DNA of 64,000 bases from Acidobacteriota bacterium. Its GTDB lineage: Bacteria; Acidobacteriota; Terriglobia; Terriglobales; Acidobacteriaceae. The position numbers and the translations under genes are program-made. Each line of letters starts with the position of its first letter. Within the stretch, counting starts at the first letter, position 1. The stretch spans positions 124,001-188,000 of the forward strand of contig JAFDVQ010000007.1 in the NCBI GenBank assembly GCA_018268915.1, given 5' to 3'. Positions 33,913-43,230 of this stretch are shown in pieces. The notes below the pieces were generated by a model. That model saw only the letters and a program-made list of their open reading frames with translations, was not told the DNA's origin and ran no database searches.

Positions 33913-34193
33913 CTATGTGTATCGACCTTTAGATAAGTCTGGATGGCGGTGCGTCCCGCGTTGCGTAAAGAAATCGCTCTACCTGCCGACCTCAACGCTG
34001 AGGGACCTGAGTACGCCTGCTGATTGATTGGATGCAGCTGCTTTGGAAGAATGCCTTTTCTTACCCCCACGAAGGTGTCATTGCTTTGCACATAACGGTA
34101 TGAGATCGCTCTCCGATGACAATTCGATGACTTTGCCGTCGGGGTGAGATGCCAGATAACGCTTCCCAATCGGCGCGATACTCGTAAACTGGA

Positions 34194-35813
34194 ATGCAAA
34201 CCATGCACGTGCAATCATTTCGAACTCGTTGTGTAGTTTCTTTCGGCCTCATTACCTCGGTGCTGGCACCCGGGGCAGTCTGTGCGGCTCCGGGGCAGCC
34301 AGCTACGGCAGGAGCCGAGACTCGCGTGGCGCGCGCGTACCAAGTTGCGGTTCGTCAGGGTCCACTTGCAGTGCAGGCCTTTCTGGCGCAATTCCCCAAG
34401 GGCGCAGACCTGCACGTCCATCTGACCGCCGGCGTTTATGCAGAGACGCTGATCCGCATCGCTGCTGAGGACAAGGTGTGCATCGATCCCGTAAAAGCGC
34501 AGTTTGCACGCGACGCACAAGGCAAGACCGCTAAAGAACCATGCAAAGCGCCCCTATTATCCGCAGCAGAACTCAATGGCAGCAGTCTTACGCCAAGCCA
34601 GCAGGATCGTTACGATCGCGTCATCGACGCTTTCTCGATGCGCAACTACGTTCCAACTCCCGGCTTCAGCGGACATGATCAGTTCTTTTCAACCTTCGAT
34701 CGCTTTGGCGGACTGGATAAGTCCCACATCGGGCAATGGCTCGACGAGATCACCCGCCGCTCTGACGCGGAGAACAATCAATACCTGGAGCTGATGCACA
34801 CTCCCCCGTTTGGGCATGCGGCGCGCATTGCGCATGAAATTGGCTGGAATCCCGACTTCGCCCAGATGCGCCAGGCGCTCATCGAGCATGGCCTTCGCGA
34901 CGAGATCGCATTGGATCGCGAGGAGACCCGGAAGGCGGTCGAAGCGCGCAATGACATTCAAAAATGCGGAACACCCCAGGCCTCATCGGCGTGCCGCGTG
35001 CAGGTGCGATTCATTTACCAGGTACTGCGCGCCTTTTCTCCTGAACAGGTTTTTGCCCAGACTCTGCTGGGTTTCGAAACTGTGCAGCAGGCCATTGAGC
35101 AGGGTTCAGACGATTGGATCGGGATCAACTTCGTACAGCCTGAGGACTACATGGTTGCGATGCGCGACTACTCGCTGCATATGAAAATGGTTGAATACCT
35201 CCATGGCCTGTATCCGAAGGTCCACATCTCGCTGCACGCCGGGGAACTTGCGCCAGGGATGGTGCCGCCAGAAGGCCTGAAGTTTCATGTGCGCCAGGCC
35301 GTTGAGGTCGCCCATGCGGAACGCATCGGTCACGGCGTCGACGTCATGTACGAGGACGATGCGCAGGGACTGCTGAAAGAGATGGCGCGCAAGCACGTCA
35401 TGGTCGAGGTCAACCTGACCTCCAACGATGGCATTCTCGGAATCACCGGCGACCGCCACCCATTTCAGTACTACCGCGCCGCGCATGTCCCTGTGGCGCT
35501 ATCGACGGATGATCAGGCGGTCAGCCGCATCGACTTGATGCATGAGTATGTCCGCGCCGCGAATGACTATCGCCTGACGTATGCCGATCTGAAGCAGCTT
35601 GCGCGAACGGGTATGGAGCATAACTTCCTTCCGGGCACTAGCCTGTGGGCGACTCCAGACGCATTTATGACGCCAGCTACGGCATGCAAGGCGCAGATCC
35701 TCGGCGGTTCAAAACCGTCCACTGCCTGCAAAGCTTTCCTCGACGCGAACGAGAAGGCGGCGGCCCAGTGGGAACTGGAGAAACGGTTCCGCGAATTCGA
35801 GTCAAAGTTCTAG
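34194..35813 (+). CDS. Exported adenosine deaminase family protein
   Basis: The protein has 539 residues, far longer than cytoplasmic adenosine deaminase (about 330-350). The signal peptide (VSFGLITSVLAPGAVCAAP) and the extended N-terminal half resemble the secreted ADGF/CECR1 group. The zinc site is complete: DLHVHL (two His), ISLHAGEL (His, Glu catalytic), RIGHGVDV (His) and LSTDDQAV (Asp pair). It deaminates adenosine or a related purine nucleoside outside the cytoplasm, probably as nucleic-acid scavenging or as a surface enzyme. Two in-frame ATG codons (34194, 34203) are possible starts. It precedes the threonine synthase gene by 72 bp. Confidence 0.9.
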   Translation: MQTMHVQSFRTRCVVSFGLITSVLAPGAVCAAPGQPATAGAETRVARAYQVAVRQGPLAVQAFLAQFPKGADLHVHLTAGVYAETLIRIAAEDKVCIDPVKAQFARDAQGKTAKEPCKAPLLSAAELNGSSLTPSQQDRYDRVIDAFSMRNYVPTPGFSGHDQFFSTFDRFGGLDKSHIGQWLDEITRRSDAENNQYLELMHTPPFGHAARIAHEIGWNPDFAQMRQALIEHGLRDEIALDREETRKAVEARNDIQKCGTPQASSACRVQVRFIYQVLRAFSPEQVFAQTLLGFETVQQAIEQGSDDWIGINFVQPEDYMVAMRDYSLHMKMVEYLHGLYPKVHISLHAGELAPGMVPPEGLKFHVRQAVEVAHAERIGHGVDVMYEDDAQGLLKEMARKHVMVEVNLTSNDGILGITGDRHPFQYYRAAHVPVALSTDDQAVSRIDLMHEYVRAANDYRLTYADLKQLARTGMEHNFLPGTSLWATPDAFMTPATACKAQILGGSKPSTACKAFLDANEKAAAQWELEKRFREFESKF

Positions 35814-35885
35814 CAACGCGTCGATGCTCATTCGGCTACTACGGAACTCTGGCAGGTAAGCTGATCCAGTAGCCTAAAGGAACTG

Positions 35886-37085
35886 ATGCCTTCCATCGCT
35901 TATCTTGAATGCGCTCGCTGCCACGCCCACATCTCTGCCGACACGCCGCAGACCGTGTGCACGCAATGCCCAACGCAGCCAGCCGGATCGCTCTTCGTTC
36001 GATATGATCTTTCGCCTCTTGAAGGCACGAATCCGCGCGAAGTGATCGCGGGCAATGCGGTAGGACCATGGTCAGGCATGTGGCGCTATCGCTCTGTTTT
36101 GCCCACGGCCCAGCCCGTGACGCTGGGCGAAGGCTGGACCCCGATGCTCAAGAGCCGACGCCACGAAGGCGCGTTTCTCAAGGAAGAGGGCGCAAACCCG
36201 ACTGGCACCTTCAAGGCTCGCGGCCTCGCCATGGCAGTCACGATGGCGCGGCACTACAACCTTCGCAAACTCGCCGTGCCTTCGGCGGGAAATGCTGCCG
36301 GCGCCCTCGCCGCCTACGCCGCCGCCGCACAGATCGAAGCGCACATTTTCATGCCGCGTGATGTACCCTTTGCCAACTACGTCGAAGCCGTCGCATACGG
36401 TGCTCATGTCGAACTCGTGAACGGCCTCATCTCCGACTGTGCGCGCATCGTGCAGGAACGCAAGCAGCACGAGGGCTGGTTTGACATCTCCACTCTCAAA
36501 GAGCCGTTTCGCGTCGAGGGTAAAAAGACCATGGGATACGAACTCGTTGAACAACTCGGGTGGGAGTATCCCGACGCTGTCTTCTATCCGACCGGCGGCG
36601 GCGTAGGCCTGATAGGTATGTGGAAAGCGTTCGAGGAAATGGAGCAACTGGGCTGGGTACGCCCGGGCAAACGACCGAAGATGATCGCGGTGCAATCTAC
36701 CGGATGTGCACCCGTTGCGCGCGCATTCGAGCAGGGCGCGAATGTGAGCACCATGTGGCAGGACGCGGCAACATTCGCCGCTGGTCTCCGCGTTCCCAAG
36801 CCGTACGGCGACACCATCATTCTCGATATCGTACGCGCGTCGAATGGCCTGGCCATGGCCGTCAGCGATGACGAGATACTCGCTTCGATCCTTGACTGGG
36901 GTCGAAACGAGGGCATCTTCCTTTCACCGGAGGGCGCGAGCGTGACCGCGGCCTATGACAAGCTCCTCGCGAATGGATTCCTCAGGCCTGCCGATCGCGT
37001 CGTTCTCTTCAACACCGGTGCAGGCCTGAAATACACCGATATGACGGCTGAGGCGATGAAGCTCAAACGTCCGGCAGTGAACTAG
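35886..37085 (+). CDS. thrC: Threonine synthase
   Basis: The protein has 399 residues, a PLP enzyme (EC 4.2.3.1) converting O-phosphohomoserine to threonine. An N-terminal Cys-rich ribbon (LECARCHAHIS, QTVCTQCPTQ) is like that of many bacterial ThrC-like proteins. The PLP lysine is in EEGANPTGTFKARG, and the glycine loop VPSAGNAAGALAAYAAA and the PTGGGVGLIGMW phosphate-binding motif are conserved. The C-terminal part contains NTGAGLKYTDM. It precedes the symporter gene by only 7 bp, so the two are co-transcribed. No homoserine genes are in the window. Confidence 0.93.
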   Translation: MPSIAYLECARCHAHISADTPQTVCTQCPTQPAGSLFVRYDLSPLEGTNPREVIAGNAVGPWSGMWRYRSVLPTAQPVTLGEGWTPMLKSRRHEGAFLKEEGANPTGTFKARGLAMAVTMARHYNLRKLAVPSAGNAAGALAAYAAAAQIEAHIFMPRDVPFANYVEAVAYGAHVELVNGLISDCARIVQERKQHEGWFDISTLKEPFRVEGKKTMGYELVEQLGWEYPDAVFYPTGGGVGLIGMWKAFEEMEQLGWVRPGKRPKMIAVQSTGCAPVARAFEQGANVSTMWQDAATFAAGLRVPKPYGDTIILDIVRASNGLAMAVSDDEILASILDWGRNEGIFLSPEGASVTAAYDKLLANGFLRPADRVVLFNTGAGLKYTDMTAEAMKLKRPAVN

Positions 37086-37091
37086 CTCTCG

Positions 37092-38468
37092 ATGGCGACT
37101 GCGACGAAAACGCGTTCCGTTTCGAAAGACCGAGTGGCGCGTGTGTCGCTTCTGGCTGGCGCTGTTCTTCTGGCAGCCGGAATCGCGCTCGCCTTCGTTC
37201 ATGCGTCAGAAGTAGCAGCCACCGTCCGCTGGATCGGTATTGCTTCTTTTCTCCTCTACACGGTGCGTCGCTCCTCGCTGATGAGCTGGACTTTCCTGGC
37301 GATGCTCGCCGGGATCGAACTCGGCATCGACGCTCCGCACGTGGCCGCGCAGGTTCGCCTTCCCGGGGACCTTTTCCTCCGCCTCATCCGCATGATCGTC
37401 GCGCCATTGCTCTTTGCAACGATCACCACGGGTATTGCCGGCCACAGCGAACTCAAATCGGTCGGCCGGGTAGCGATCAAGGCTCTCATCTTGTTCGAGG
37501 TAGTAACGACGCTGGGGTTGATCATTGGCGTGGTCGCCATGAATATCTCCGGAGCCGGTTGGGGTGTTGTCATTCCAGCCGCGCTCGAAACGGCGCAACC
37601 TGCCGCCGCGCAGGCCCCGCAAACCTGGCAGCAGATCATCCTCAATCTTTTCCCCAACAACATTGCCGAAGCCGTGGCGCAAAACCAGATCCTCCAGGTC
37701 GCAATCTTCTCCATCCTGTTCGGGTCGGCTCTTGCCATGATCTCCGATCAGAAGCGAGCTCCTCTGGTGAGTGTTTTGCAGTCATTGGCTGATGTGATGT
37801 TCCAGCTCACGCGGTTCATCATGTACCTAGCACCGCTTGCTGCAGGCGCCGCAATAGCCTACACCGTTGGAAACACCGGTATTGCGACCTTGCTGCCGCT
37901 TGTCAAGCTGGTCGGCACATACTACGTTGCCCTCACAGCCTTCAGTCTTCTCGTACTGATACCGACGCTCATGCTTTTCCGCGTTCCTGTCGGAAAGTTC
38001 ATCTCCGCCGTAGGTGAGCCTGCAGCCATAGGGTTCGCGACCACCACATCCGAAGCTGCTCTTCCTCTAGCGATGGAGCGGATGGAGGAATTCGGCGTCC
38101 CGCGCTGGATCGTCTCGTTCGTGATCCCCACGGGCTACAGCTTCAACATGACCGGCGGCAGCGTGTACCTCTCCATGGCCGCAATCTTCGTAGCCCAGGC
38201 AGCCGGGATGCATCTTGCCTTCGGACGACAACTCGCTATCGTCCTCGTACTCATGGCTGCCAGCAAAGGAATCGCAGGTGTACCCCGCGCCTCATTGGTC
38301 GTCCTGCTTGCAACCGCCAGTGCCGTGCACCTGCCCACGGCGCCGATTCTTCTCATCCTGGGCGTCGACACCCTCATGGACATGGGCAGGACCATGATGA
38401 ACGTAGTGGGCAACTGCGTCGCCGCTGCGGTTATCGGCCGCACGGAAGCCCCGGCTGCGAGCTCTTGA
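37092..38468 (+). CDS. Dicarboxylate/amino acid:cation symporter (DAACS)
   Basis: The protein has 458 residues with eight helices and two re-entrant loops. The HP1 hairpin serine-rich motif appears as FATTTSEAALPLAM, and helix 7 carries IPTGYSFNMTGGSVYLSMA, in which NMTGG replaces the family's NMDGT substrate-binding motif. The HP2 and helix 8 motif is VPRASLVVLLATAS, and the helix 8 end is LLILGVDTLMDMGRTMMNVVGN. It imports glutamate, aspartate or C4-dicarboxylates with protons or sodium. The 45-residue N-terminus before the first helix block and two extra helices are slightly longer than in GltP. It is the downstream partner of thrC. Confidence 0.93.
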   Translation: MATATKTRSVSKDRVARVSLLAGAVLLAAGIALAFVHASEVAATVRWIGIASFLLYTVRRSSLMSWTFLAMLAGIELGIDAPHVAAQVRLPGDLFLRLIRMIVAPLLFATITTGIAGHSELKSVGRVAIKALILFEVVTTLGLIIGVVAMNISGAGWGVVIPAALETAQPAAAQAPQTWQQIILNLFPNNIAEAVAQNQILQVAIFSILFGSALAMISDQKRAPLVSVLQSLADVMFQLTRFIMYLAPLAAGAAIAYTVGNTGIATLLPLVKLVGTYYVALTAFSLLVLIPTLMLFRVPVGKFISAVGEPAAIGFATTTSEAALPLAMERMEEFGVPRWIVSFVIPTGYSFNMTGGSVYLSMAAIFVAQAAGMHLAFGRQLAIVLVLMAASKGIAGVPRASLVVLLATASAVHLPTAPILLILGVDTLMDMGRTMMNVVGNCVAAAVIGRTEAPAASS

Positions 38469-38475
38469 GCTCCGA

Positions 38476-40005
38476 CTACTGCAGGATTGGAATCCCCGCA
38501 ATCCGTTGCTGCCACTCCGCGGGACCCGTTTGATGCACGCTTGTTCCCTTGGCATCGACTGCAACCGTAACGGGCATGTCTTTGACCTCGAATTCATAGA
38601 TCCCTTCCATGCCAAGGTCTTCAAAGGCGAGCTGCTTAGCGCCGACAATCGCCTTCGACACAAGGTACGCTGCCCCACCTACTGCCATTAGGTAGACGGC
38701 GCCGAATTCCTTGATGGCCTCAATGGCGGTTGGCCCTCGCTCCGCTTTTCCGACCATGCCGAGGAGACCGGTTTCCGCCAACATCTGGCGCGTAAACTTA
38801 TCCATTCGCGTAGCCGTCGTTGGTCCTGCCGGGCCAATTACCTCTTCGCGAACGGGGTCGACCGGTCCGACATAGTAGATAAAGCGATCCTTGAAATCGA
38901 CAGGCAATTTCTCGCCACGGCTCAGCATATCCGTCATCCGCTTGTGGGCGGCGTCGCGGCCTGTGAGAAGTTTGCCGTTCAGCAGCAGAACTTCCCCCGG
39001 CTTCCACGTATCAGCTTCAGCGCGAGTCACGGTGTCCAGGTTCACGCGTTTAGCTCGCGAAACGTCATAGGTGAGCTTTGGCCACGTATCCAGCGATGGC
39101 GGGTCGAGATAGGCAGGGCCCGAGCCATCCAGGACAACGTGTGCATGTCGCGTCGCTGCGCAGTTGGGGATCATAGCTACAGGCAGGTTGGCGGCGTGAG
39201 TCGGGGTATCGATAACTTTGACGTCGAGGACAGTGGTGAGCCCCCCAAGCCCCTGGGCACCGATACCGAGGCGATTCACCTTGTCGTAAAGCTCGATGCG
39301 AAGCTTCTCAGCCGTTGTTTTGGCGCCCCGGGCAATCAGGTCCTGGATGTCGATCGGATCCATCAGCGATTGCTTTGCCAGCAGCATCGCCTTCTCGGCA
39401 GTGCCACCGATGCCAATTCCCAGCATTCCCGGCGGACACCACCCGGCGCCCATCGTTGGCACCGTCTTCAAAACCCATTCGACTACGGAGTCCGATGGGT
39501 TCAGCATGACGAACTTGCTCTTGGCCTCGGAGCCGCCGCCCTTCGCCGCTACGGTGATTTCGACCGTATCGCCGCGGACCAGTTCTACATTCACTGCCGA
39601 GGGCGTGTTGTCGCGAGTGTTTTTGCGTGCACCGGCCGGGTCGGCCAGCATCGATGCACGCAGAACATTGTCGGGATCGGTGTAGGCGCGCCGGACGCCT
39701 TCATCCACCATCCCCTGAACGTCGAGAGTAGGAGCTCCGCCATCGGGCCCTTCGAACCGAACATCCATCCCCACCTTGATGAAGGCGTTGACAATACCCG
39801 TGTCCTGGCAGATGGGGCGATGGCCTTCCGCGCACATGCGGCTGTTGATAAGGATCTGCGCCATCGCATCCTTTGCAGCATGAGATTGCTCGCGCTCATA
39901 GGCGCGGGCCAGGCTCTCGATGTAGTCAGTCGGGTGGTAGTAGCTGATGTATTGCAGCGCGCCATAGACGCTGGCGATAAAGTCTTCTTGCTTGATGGTG
40001 GTCAT
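38476..40005 (-). CDS. fumA: Fumarate hydratase class I
   Basis: The protein has 509 residues from the ATG at 40005 with GGAG six bases upstream; the frame is open to 40044. It contains both halves of the iron-sulfur fumarase: an alpha part with PICQDTGIVNAFIKVG (first cluster Cys), GWCPPGMLGIGIGG (second Cys), IPNCAATRHAH (third Cys), and a C-terminal beta part with GPVDPVREEVIGPAGPTTATRMD and VGGAAYLVSKAIVGAKQLAFEDLGMEGIYEFEVKDMPV. It interconverts fumarate and malate in the citric-acid cycle. It is convergent with the symporter gene, which fits a C4-dicarboxylate role but does not prove it. Confidence 0.95.
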   Translation of the reverse strand: MTTIKQEDFIASVYGALQYISYYHPTDYIESLARAYEREQSHAAKDAMAQILINSRMCAEGHRPICQDTGIVNAFIKVGMDVRFEGPDGGAPTLDVQGMVDEGVRRAYTDPDNVLRASMLADPAGARKNTRDNTPSAVNVELVRGDTVEITVAAKGGGSEAKSKFVMLNPSDSVVEWVLKTVPTMGAGWCPPGMLGIGIGGTAEKAMLLAKQSLMDPIDIQDLIARGAKTTAEKLRIELYDKVNRLGIGAQGLGGLTTVLDVKVIDTPTHAANLPVAMIPNCAATRHAHVVLDGSGPAYLDPPSLDTWPKLTYDVSRAKRVNLDTVTRAEADTWKPGEVLLLNGKLLTGRDAAHKRMTDMLSRGEKLPVDFKDRFIYYVGPVDPVREEVIGPAGPTTATRMDKFTRQMLAETGLLGMVGKAERGPTAIEAIKEFGAVYLMAVGGAAYLVSKAIVGAKQLAFEDLGMEGIYEFEVKDMPVTVAVDAKGTSVHQTGPAEWQQRIAGIPILQ

Positions 40006-40071
40006 GCAAACTCCGAAATGATCCAACCTTCTAGGGTAAAACAAAGGCGGTAGTGAGCCGGTCGAGGCATA

Positions 40072-40650
40072 TCAATGATCATCGAACAAGGGTCTTGTTT
40101 CGCCCGGATCTGGGTAAGTAGGCTGACCCTTCACATCCACAAGAAATGGTGTGAGTTTGTGTTGAGCAGGCGGAGCAGTCGTCAGAATGTCGCGCACCTC
40201 CCAGCCTTTCAAAATAAGAGCATCCGCGATGAGAGATCGATGGCAGCGCCATGGAACGGCCTCGGCGCACATGATGGCTGTCGGAGCCGCTGTGCCAATC
40301 TGTATCAATTCCTCAAGTCCTTCGGCGAACTGCGGCGTAGCCATGTAATCCGCATAGCCGCGGAACGAAGTATTGCGCCATCCGGTGTTGATGGAGTCTT
40401 TCCGGCTGTGGCGCCGTCCTCCCAGGTTCTTCAGATGCGTGTATGCAATATTTGCGGCTTTGATCGAGTCTGACAACGGCTCCGAGTTGAACTGCGGCAC
40501 ATGCCTCGATTTCGGAATTGATCGAACGTCTACGAGGTGCCGCACTCCGTGAGTTCGAAGAAGCTCGATGAACTCTTCGAGAGAGTGGGTCGAGTGGCCG
40601 ATGGTGAACAGAACTGGCTGCGTCACACTCCATCGTAATGCGGCTAACAT
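40072..40650 (-). CDS. DUF488 family protein
   Basis: The protein has about 192 residues. The family pattern is plain: LFTIGHSTHSLEEFIELLRTHGVRHLVDVRSIPKSRHVPQFN at the N-terminus, YTHLKNLGGRR, FRGYADYM, and a late MCAEAVPWRCHRSLIADAL with a conserved Cys-Ala and Cys-His. DUF488 proteins resemble rhodanese or nuclease-like scaffolds and have no agreed function. The start is uncertain: ATG 40650 and GTG 40626 are both possible and neither has a good ribosome site. It is divergent from the MFS transporter gene, whose start is close by. Confidence 0.85.
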   Translation of the reverse strand: MLAALRWSVTQPVLFTIGHSTHSLEEFIELLRTHGVRHLVDVRSIPKSRHVPQFNSEPLSDSIKAANIAYTHLKNLGGRRHSRKDSINTGWRNTSFRGYADYMATPQFAEGLEELIQIGTAAPTAIMCAEAVPWRCHRSLIADALILKGWEVRDILTTAPPAQHKLTPFLVDVKGQPTYPDPGETRPLFDDH

Positions 40651-40693
40651 GACAGGAGTTGCCCGCGCATGATTGAGTAGAAAGCGACACCTG

Positions 40694-41992
40694 ATGACTT
40701 CCCCCGCGACTGCAAAGAAATCAATCAACACGCCCCGACAGGTTCTGTTCGCAAGCCTCGTCGGAACGGCAGTTGAATTCTTCGACTTTTATATCTACGC
40801 GACGGCCGCGGTCCTCGTTTTTCCCAAGCTGTTCTTCCCCAAAAGCGATCCGGCATCCTCAGTTCTGGCGTCGCTGGCCACGTTTGCAATTGCATTTGTC
40901 GCCCGGCCCATCGGCTCGGCCCTCTTCGGGCATTTTGGCGATCGCATCGGGCGCAAACGGACACTTGTTCTCGCGCTCTTGACGATGGGTATCTCGACTT
41001 TTGTCATTGGGACTTTGCCTTCGTATCAAAAGATCGGGATCGCTGCGCCTCTTCTTCTTGCCCTGTGTCGTTTCGGACAGGGAATCGGGCTTGGAGGCGA
41101 GTGGGGAGGCGCCGTTCTGCTTGCGGTAGAGAATGCTCCGCCATCGAAGCGAGCCCTGTATGGAATGTTCCCGCAACTAGGAGCGCCCCTGGGATTTCTG
41201 CTCTCGGGCGGCATCTTCCTCGCCCTCTCTCGGTGGTTGACTGATGCACAGTTCTTCGCATTCGGTTGGAGGTTGCCGTTTCTTGCCAGCGCGGTTCTCG
41301 TGCTGCTGGGTCTCTACGTTCGGCTGTCAATCACAGAGACGCCAGTCTTCGAGTCCGCCATGAAAAGGGCCCACCCGAAGCAGATCCCGATCGCACAGGT
41401 GTTCCGGAAACACACCCGCGATGTGATTGCCGGAATACTCGTGTGCCTGGCTACATTCGTTTTGTTCTATCTCATGACCGTGTTCGCGCTGTCGTGGGGA
41501 ACGACGGCATTGCATTACCCTCGCGCAGAGTTCCTCGTCATGCAGTTGATCGCCGTTGTCTTCTTCGGGGTCACGATTCCATTGTCGGCTTGGCTCGCGG
41601 AGCGCGGAAGAAGGCCGGTGATGTTGGGCGTCTCCGTGCTGATCGCAGTCTTCGGGCTGTTCATGGCGCGGCTGTTCGCCGCGGGCCCAAGCGGCGCATT
41701 GTGGATGATGATCCTCGGCCTTGCGTTGATGGGCATTACCTATGGCCCGCTAGGGACAGTTGTGTCCGAACTCTTTCCTACGACGGTGCGATACACCGGG
41801 TCATCGCTCGCATTCAGCATGGCGGGAATCCTCGGCGCATCCCTCGCCCCGTATATTGCAACCTGGCTGGCCGAGCGCTATGGCCTCGCTTATGTCGGCT
41901 ACTACCTTACGGCCTCGGCAGGTCTATCTATCGTGGGATTGTTGATGATTCGCGAAACCAGCGGCGAAGATATCAGCATCGCAGTCGATTGA
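40694..41992 (+). CDS. MFS transporter, metabolite:H+ symporter (MHS) family
   Basis: The protein has 432 residues with twelve helices. The MHS signature in the first helix is FASLVGTAVEFFDFYIYATA; the loop 2-3 motif is GHFGDRIGRKRTL (MFS motif A), and the helix 4-5 stretch is RFGQGIGLGGEWGGAVLL. It belongs with ShiA, ProP and KgtP, which import organic acids, shikimate or osmolytes with protons; the substrate here is not evident. The ATG at 40694 is preferred over an upstream TTG at 40673. It is convergent with the next gene at 41997. Confidence 0.93.
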   Translation: MTSPATAKKSINTPRQVLFASLVGTAVEFFDFYIYATAAVLVFPKLFFPKSDPASSVLASLATFAIAFVARPIGSALFGHFGDRIGRKRTLVLALLTMGISTFVIGTLPSYQKIGIAAPLLLALCRFGQGIGLGGEWGGAVLLAVENAPPSKRALYGMFPQLGAPLGFLLSGGIFLALSRWLTDAQFFAFGWRLPFLASAVLVLLGLYVRLSITETPVFESAMKRAHPKQIPIAQVFRKHTRDVIAGILVCLATFVLFYLMTVFALSWGTTALHYPRAEFLVMQLIAVVFFGVTIPLSAWLAERGRRPVMLGVSVLIAVFGLFMARLFAAGPSGALWMMILGLALMGITYGPLGTVVSELFPTTVRYTGSSLAFSMAGILGASLAPYIATWLAERYGLAYVGYYLTASAGLSIVGLLMIRETSGEDISIAVD

Positions 41993-41996
41993 TGGA

Positions 41997-43028
41997 TCAG
42001 CTCCTCGGCAGTGAAGTTACGAACGTCCAGAATTCCTTGTTGTTTTTTAGCTTCAGGAGCGAGTCGTCCTTCGCTGGATCAGGCATCGATTCGCCCTGGA
42101 TCACGTTCCTGCGGCGATCGAAGGCCTGCTGCAGATGGGTTCTGGCGCTCGTCGCGTCGCCTTTCTCAGCATCGGCACAGGCGAGATTGTAGTAATTGAT
42201 TGGGTAGTCCGGATCGGCCGCAATTGCCTTCTCAGCTTCTGCCCGGCTGTTTTTGAGGTCACCGCTCATGCCTAGCGCCATGACAAGCTGATCGGTAGCG
42301 ATGCGACGTGGTGTGAGGTAACTCGCGTCGGTCGGCATCGCGGCCAAAGAGGATCTGAAATACGGTACGGCAAGTGCCGGGGAGCTCTTGAAGAGGATCT
42401 GAGCGATGCGGAAGTAGTCAATGGCACCTGGTTTGTAGTCGAGAACCGGATGGAATTCCGAGACGATTTCGGTCATCGCCTTCAATCCGCCCGGTTGGTC
42501 GCCAACGAAAGATGCGTGCAGTTCGGCGCAGGTGTGTTGGTCTCCTGCGAAAGCAAAGATACTGGTCTCCACTCCGGCATCGCGTTCAGTCAGTCCCAGG
42601 AGAGCAGCTGCGGCACTGATGTCAACGACGAGCGTCGATGTAGCGAGGTGCGTACCGTCAGTTAGTGTTTGAATCGCGTCGGCGCGCTTCTTGAGGTTTT
42701 TGCCATGTCCTTCGATCAAGGGCGAAATTACGTCCTTGCGGCACCCCTCCGGATTTGGTTCGCCGGATCGGTTTTCGAAAAGGATGTAAGAGACGGATAT
42801 TTCGCTTTTTGTATGCAAGAACTGCGCGACAGGTCTCATGCCCTTGTCATAAACGGTGATGAGTTCAGGCTTCCATTCTTCGCCGTGCGGAAGCGCAATC
42901 GCTCCAGGCCCGAACGTCGTGACCAGGTGCAGTGGCTTGGATGAGGCGCTGTTCTGCCCTTGCATCACGTGGAACGAAGGAACGCAGAGTAGGAGGAAGA
43001 GCGCAAAAAACAGCCTGGGAGTTTGCAT
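41997..43028 (-). CDS. Exported TPR protein of unknown function
   Basis: The protein has 343 residues from the ATG at 43028. A signal peptide (LFFALFLLLCVPSFHVMQGQ) is followed by a beta-rich domain (residues 30-190, including HLVTTFGPGAIALPHGEEW), similar in feel to DUF1795-like sensor folds, and then two to three TPR units (SLAAMPTDASYLTPRRIATDQLV; NYYNLACADAEKGDATSARTHLQQAF). A proline-poor end contains DPAKDDSLLKLKNNKEFWTFV, typical of acidobacterial TPR proteins. The role is unknown; it is likely periplasmic. The start region overlaps no other gene. Confidence 0.75.
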   Translation of the reverse strand: MQTPRLFFALFLLLCVPSFHVMQGQNSASSKPLHLVTTFGPGAIALPHGEEWKPELITVYDKGMRPVAQFLHTKSEISVSYILFENRSGEPNPEGCRKDVISPLIEGHGKNLKKRADAIQTLTDGTHLATSTLVVDISAAAALLGLTERDAGVETSIFAFAGDQHTCAELHASFVGDQPGGLKAMTEIVSEFHPVLDYKPGAIDYFRIAQILFKSSPALAVPYFRSSLAAMPTDASYLTPRRIATDQLVMALGMSGDLKNSRAEAEKAIAADPDYPINYYNLACADAEKGDATSARTHLQQAFDRRRNVIQGESMPDPAKDDSLLKLKNNKEFWTFVTSLPRS

Positions 43029-43230
43029 TTGAGTTGCTGGCGATTGTACCCCATTGTTTGCTGCGCGGCGTCTGGCCAAAATGTGGTATTCGGTCATGGG
43101 CGACTCGGTCGAGTACCGCCTCTCGATATCTGGATTTAAGCGGCTGCAAGCTCAGTTTGCCCTGGTCCTTGAGGGGCAAGAAAGGCAGGTGGAAGAGAGC
43201 TCTACCGATGGCATGCCCTAATCTGGAGAC

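Noticed and set aside
38944-40053. 369-codon plus-strand frame
   Set aside because: Antisense to fumarase; no recognisable protein.
41266-42192. 308-codon plus-strand frame
   Set aside because: Overlaps the MFS transporter in another frame; Arg-rich and without a family.
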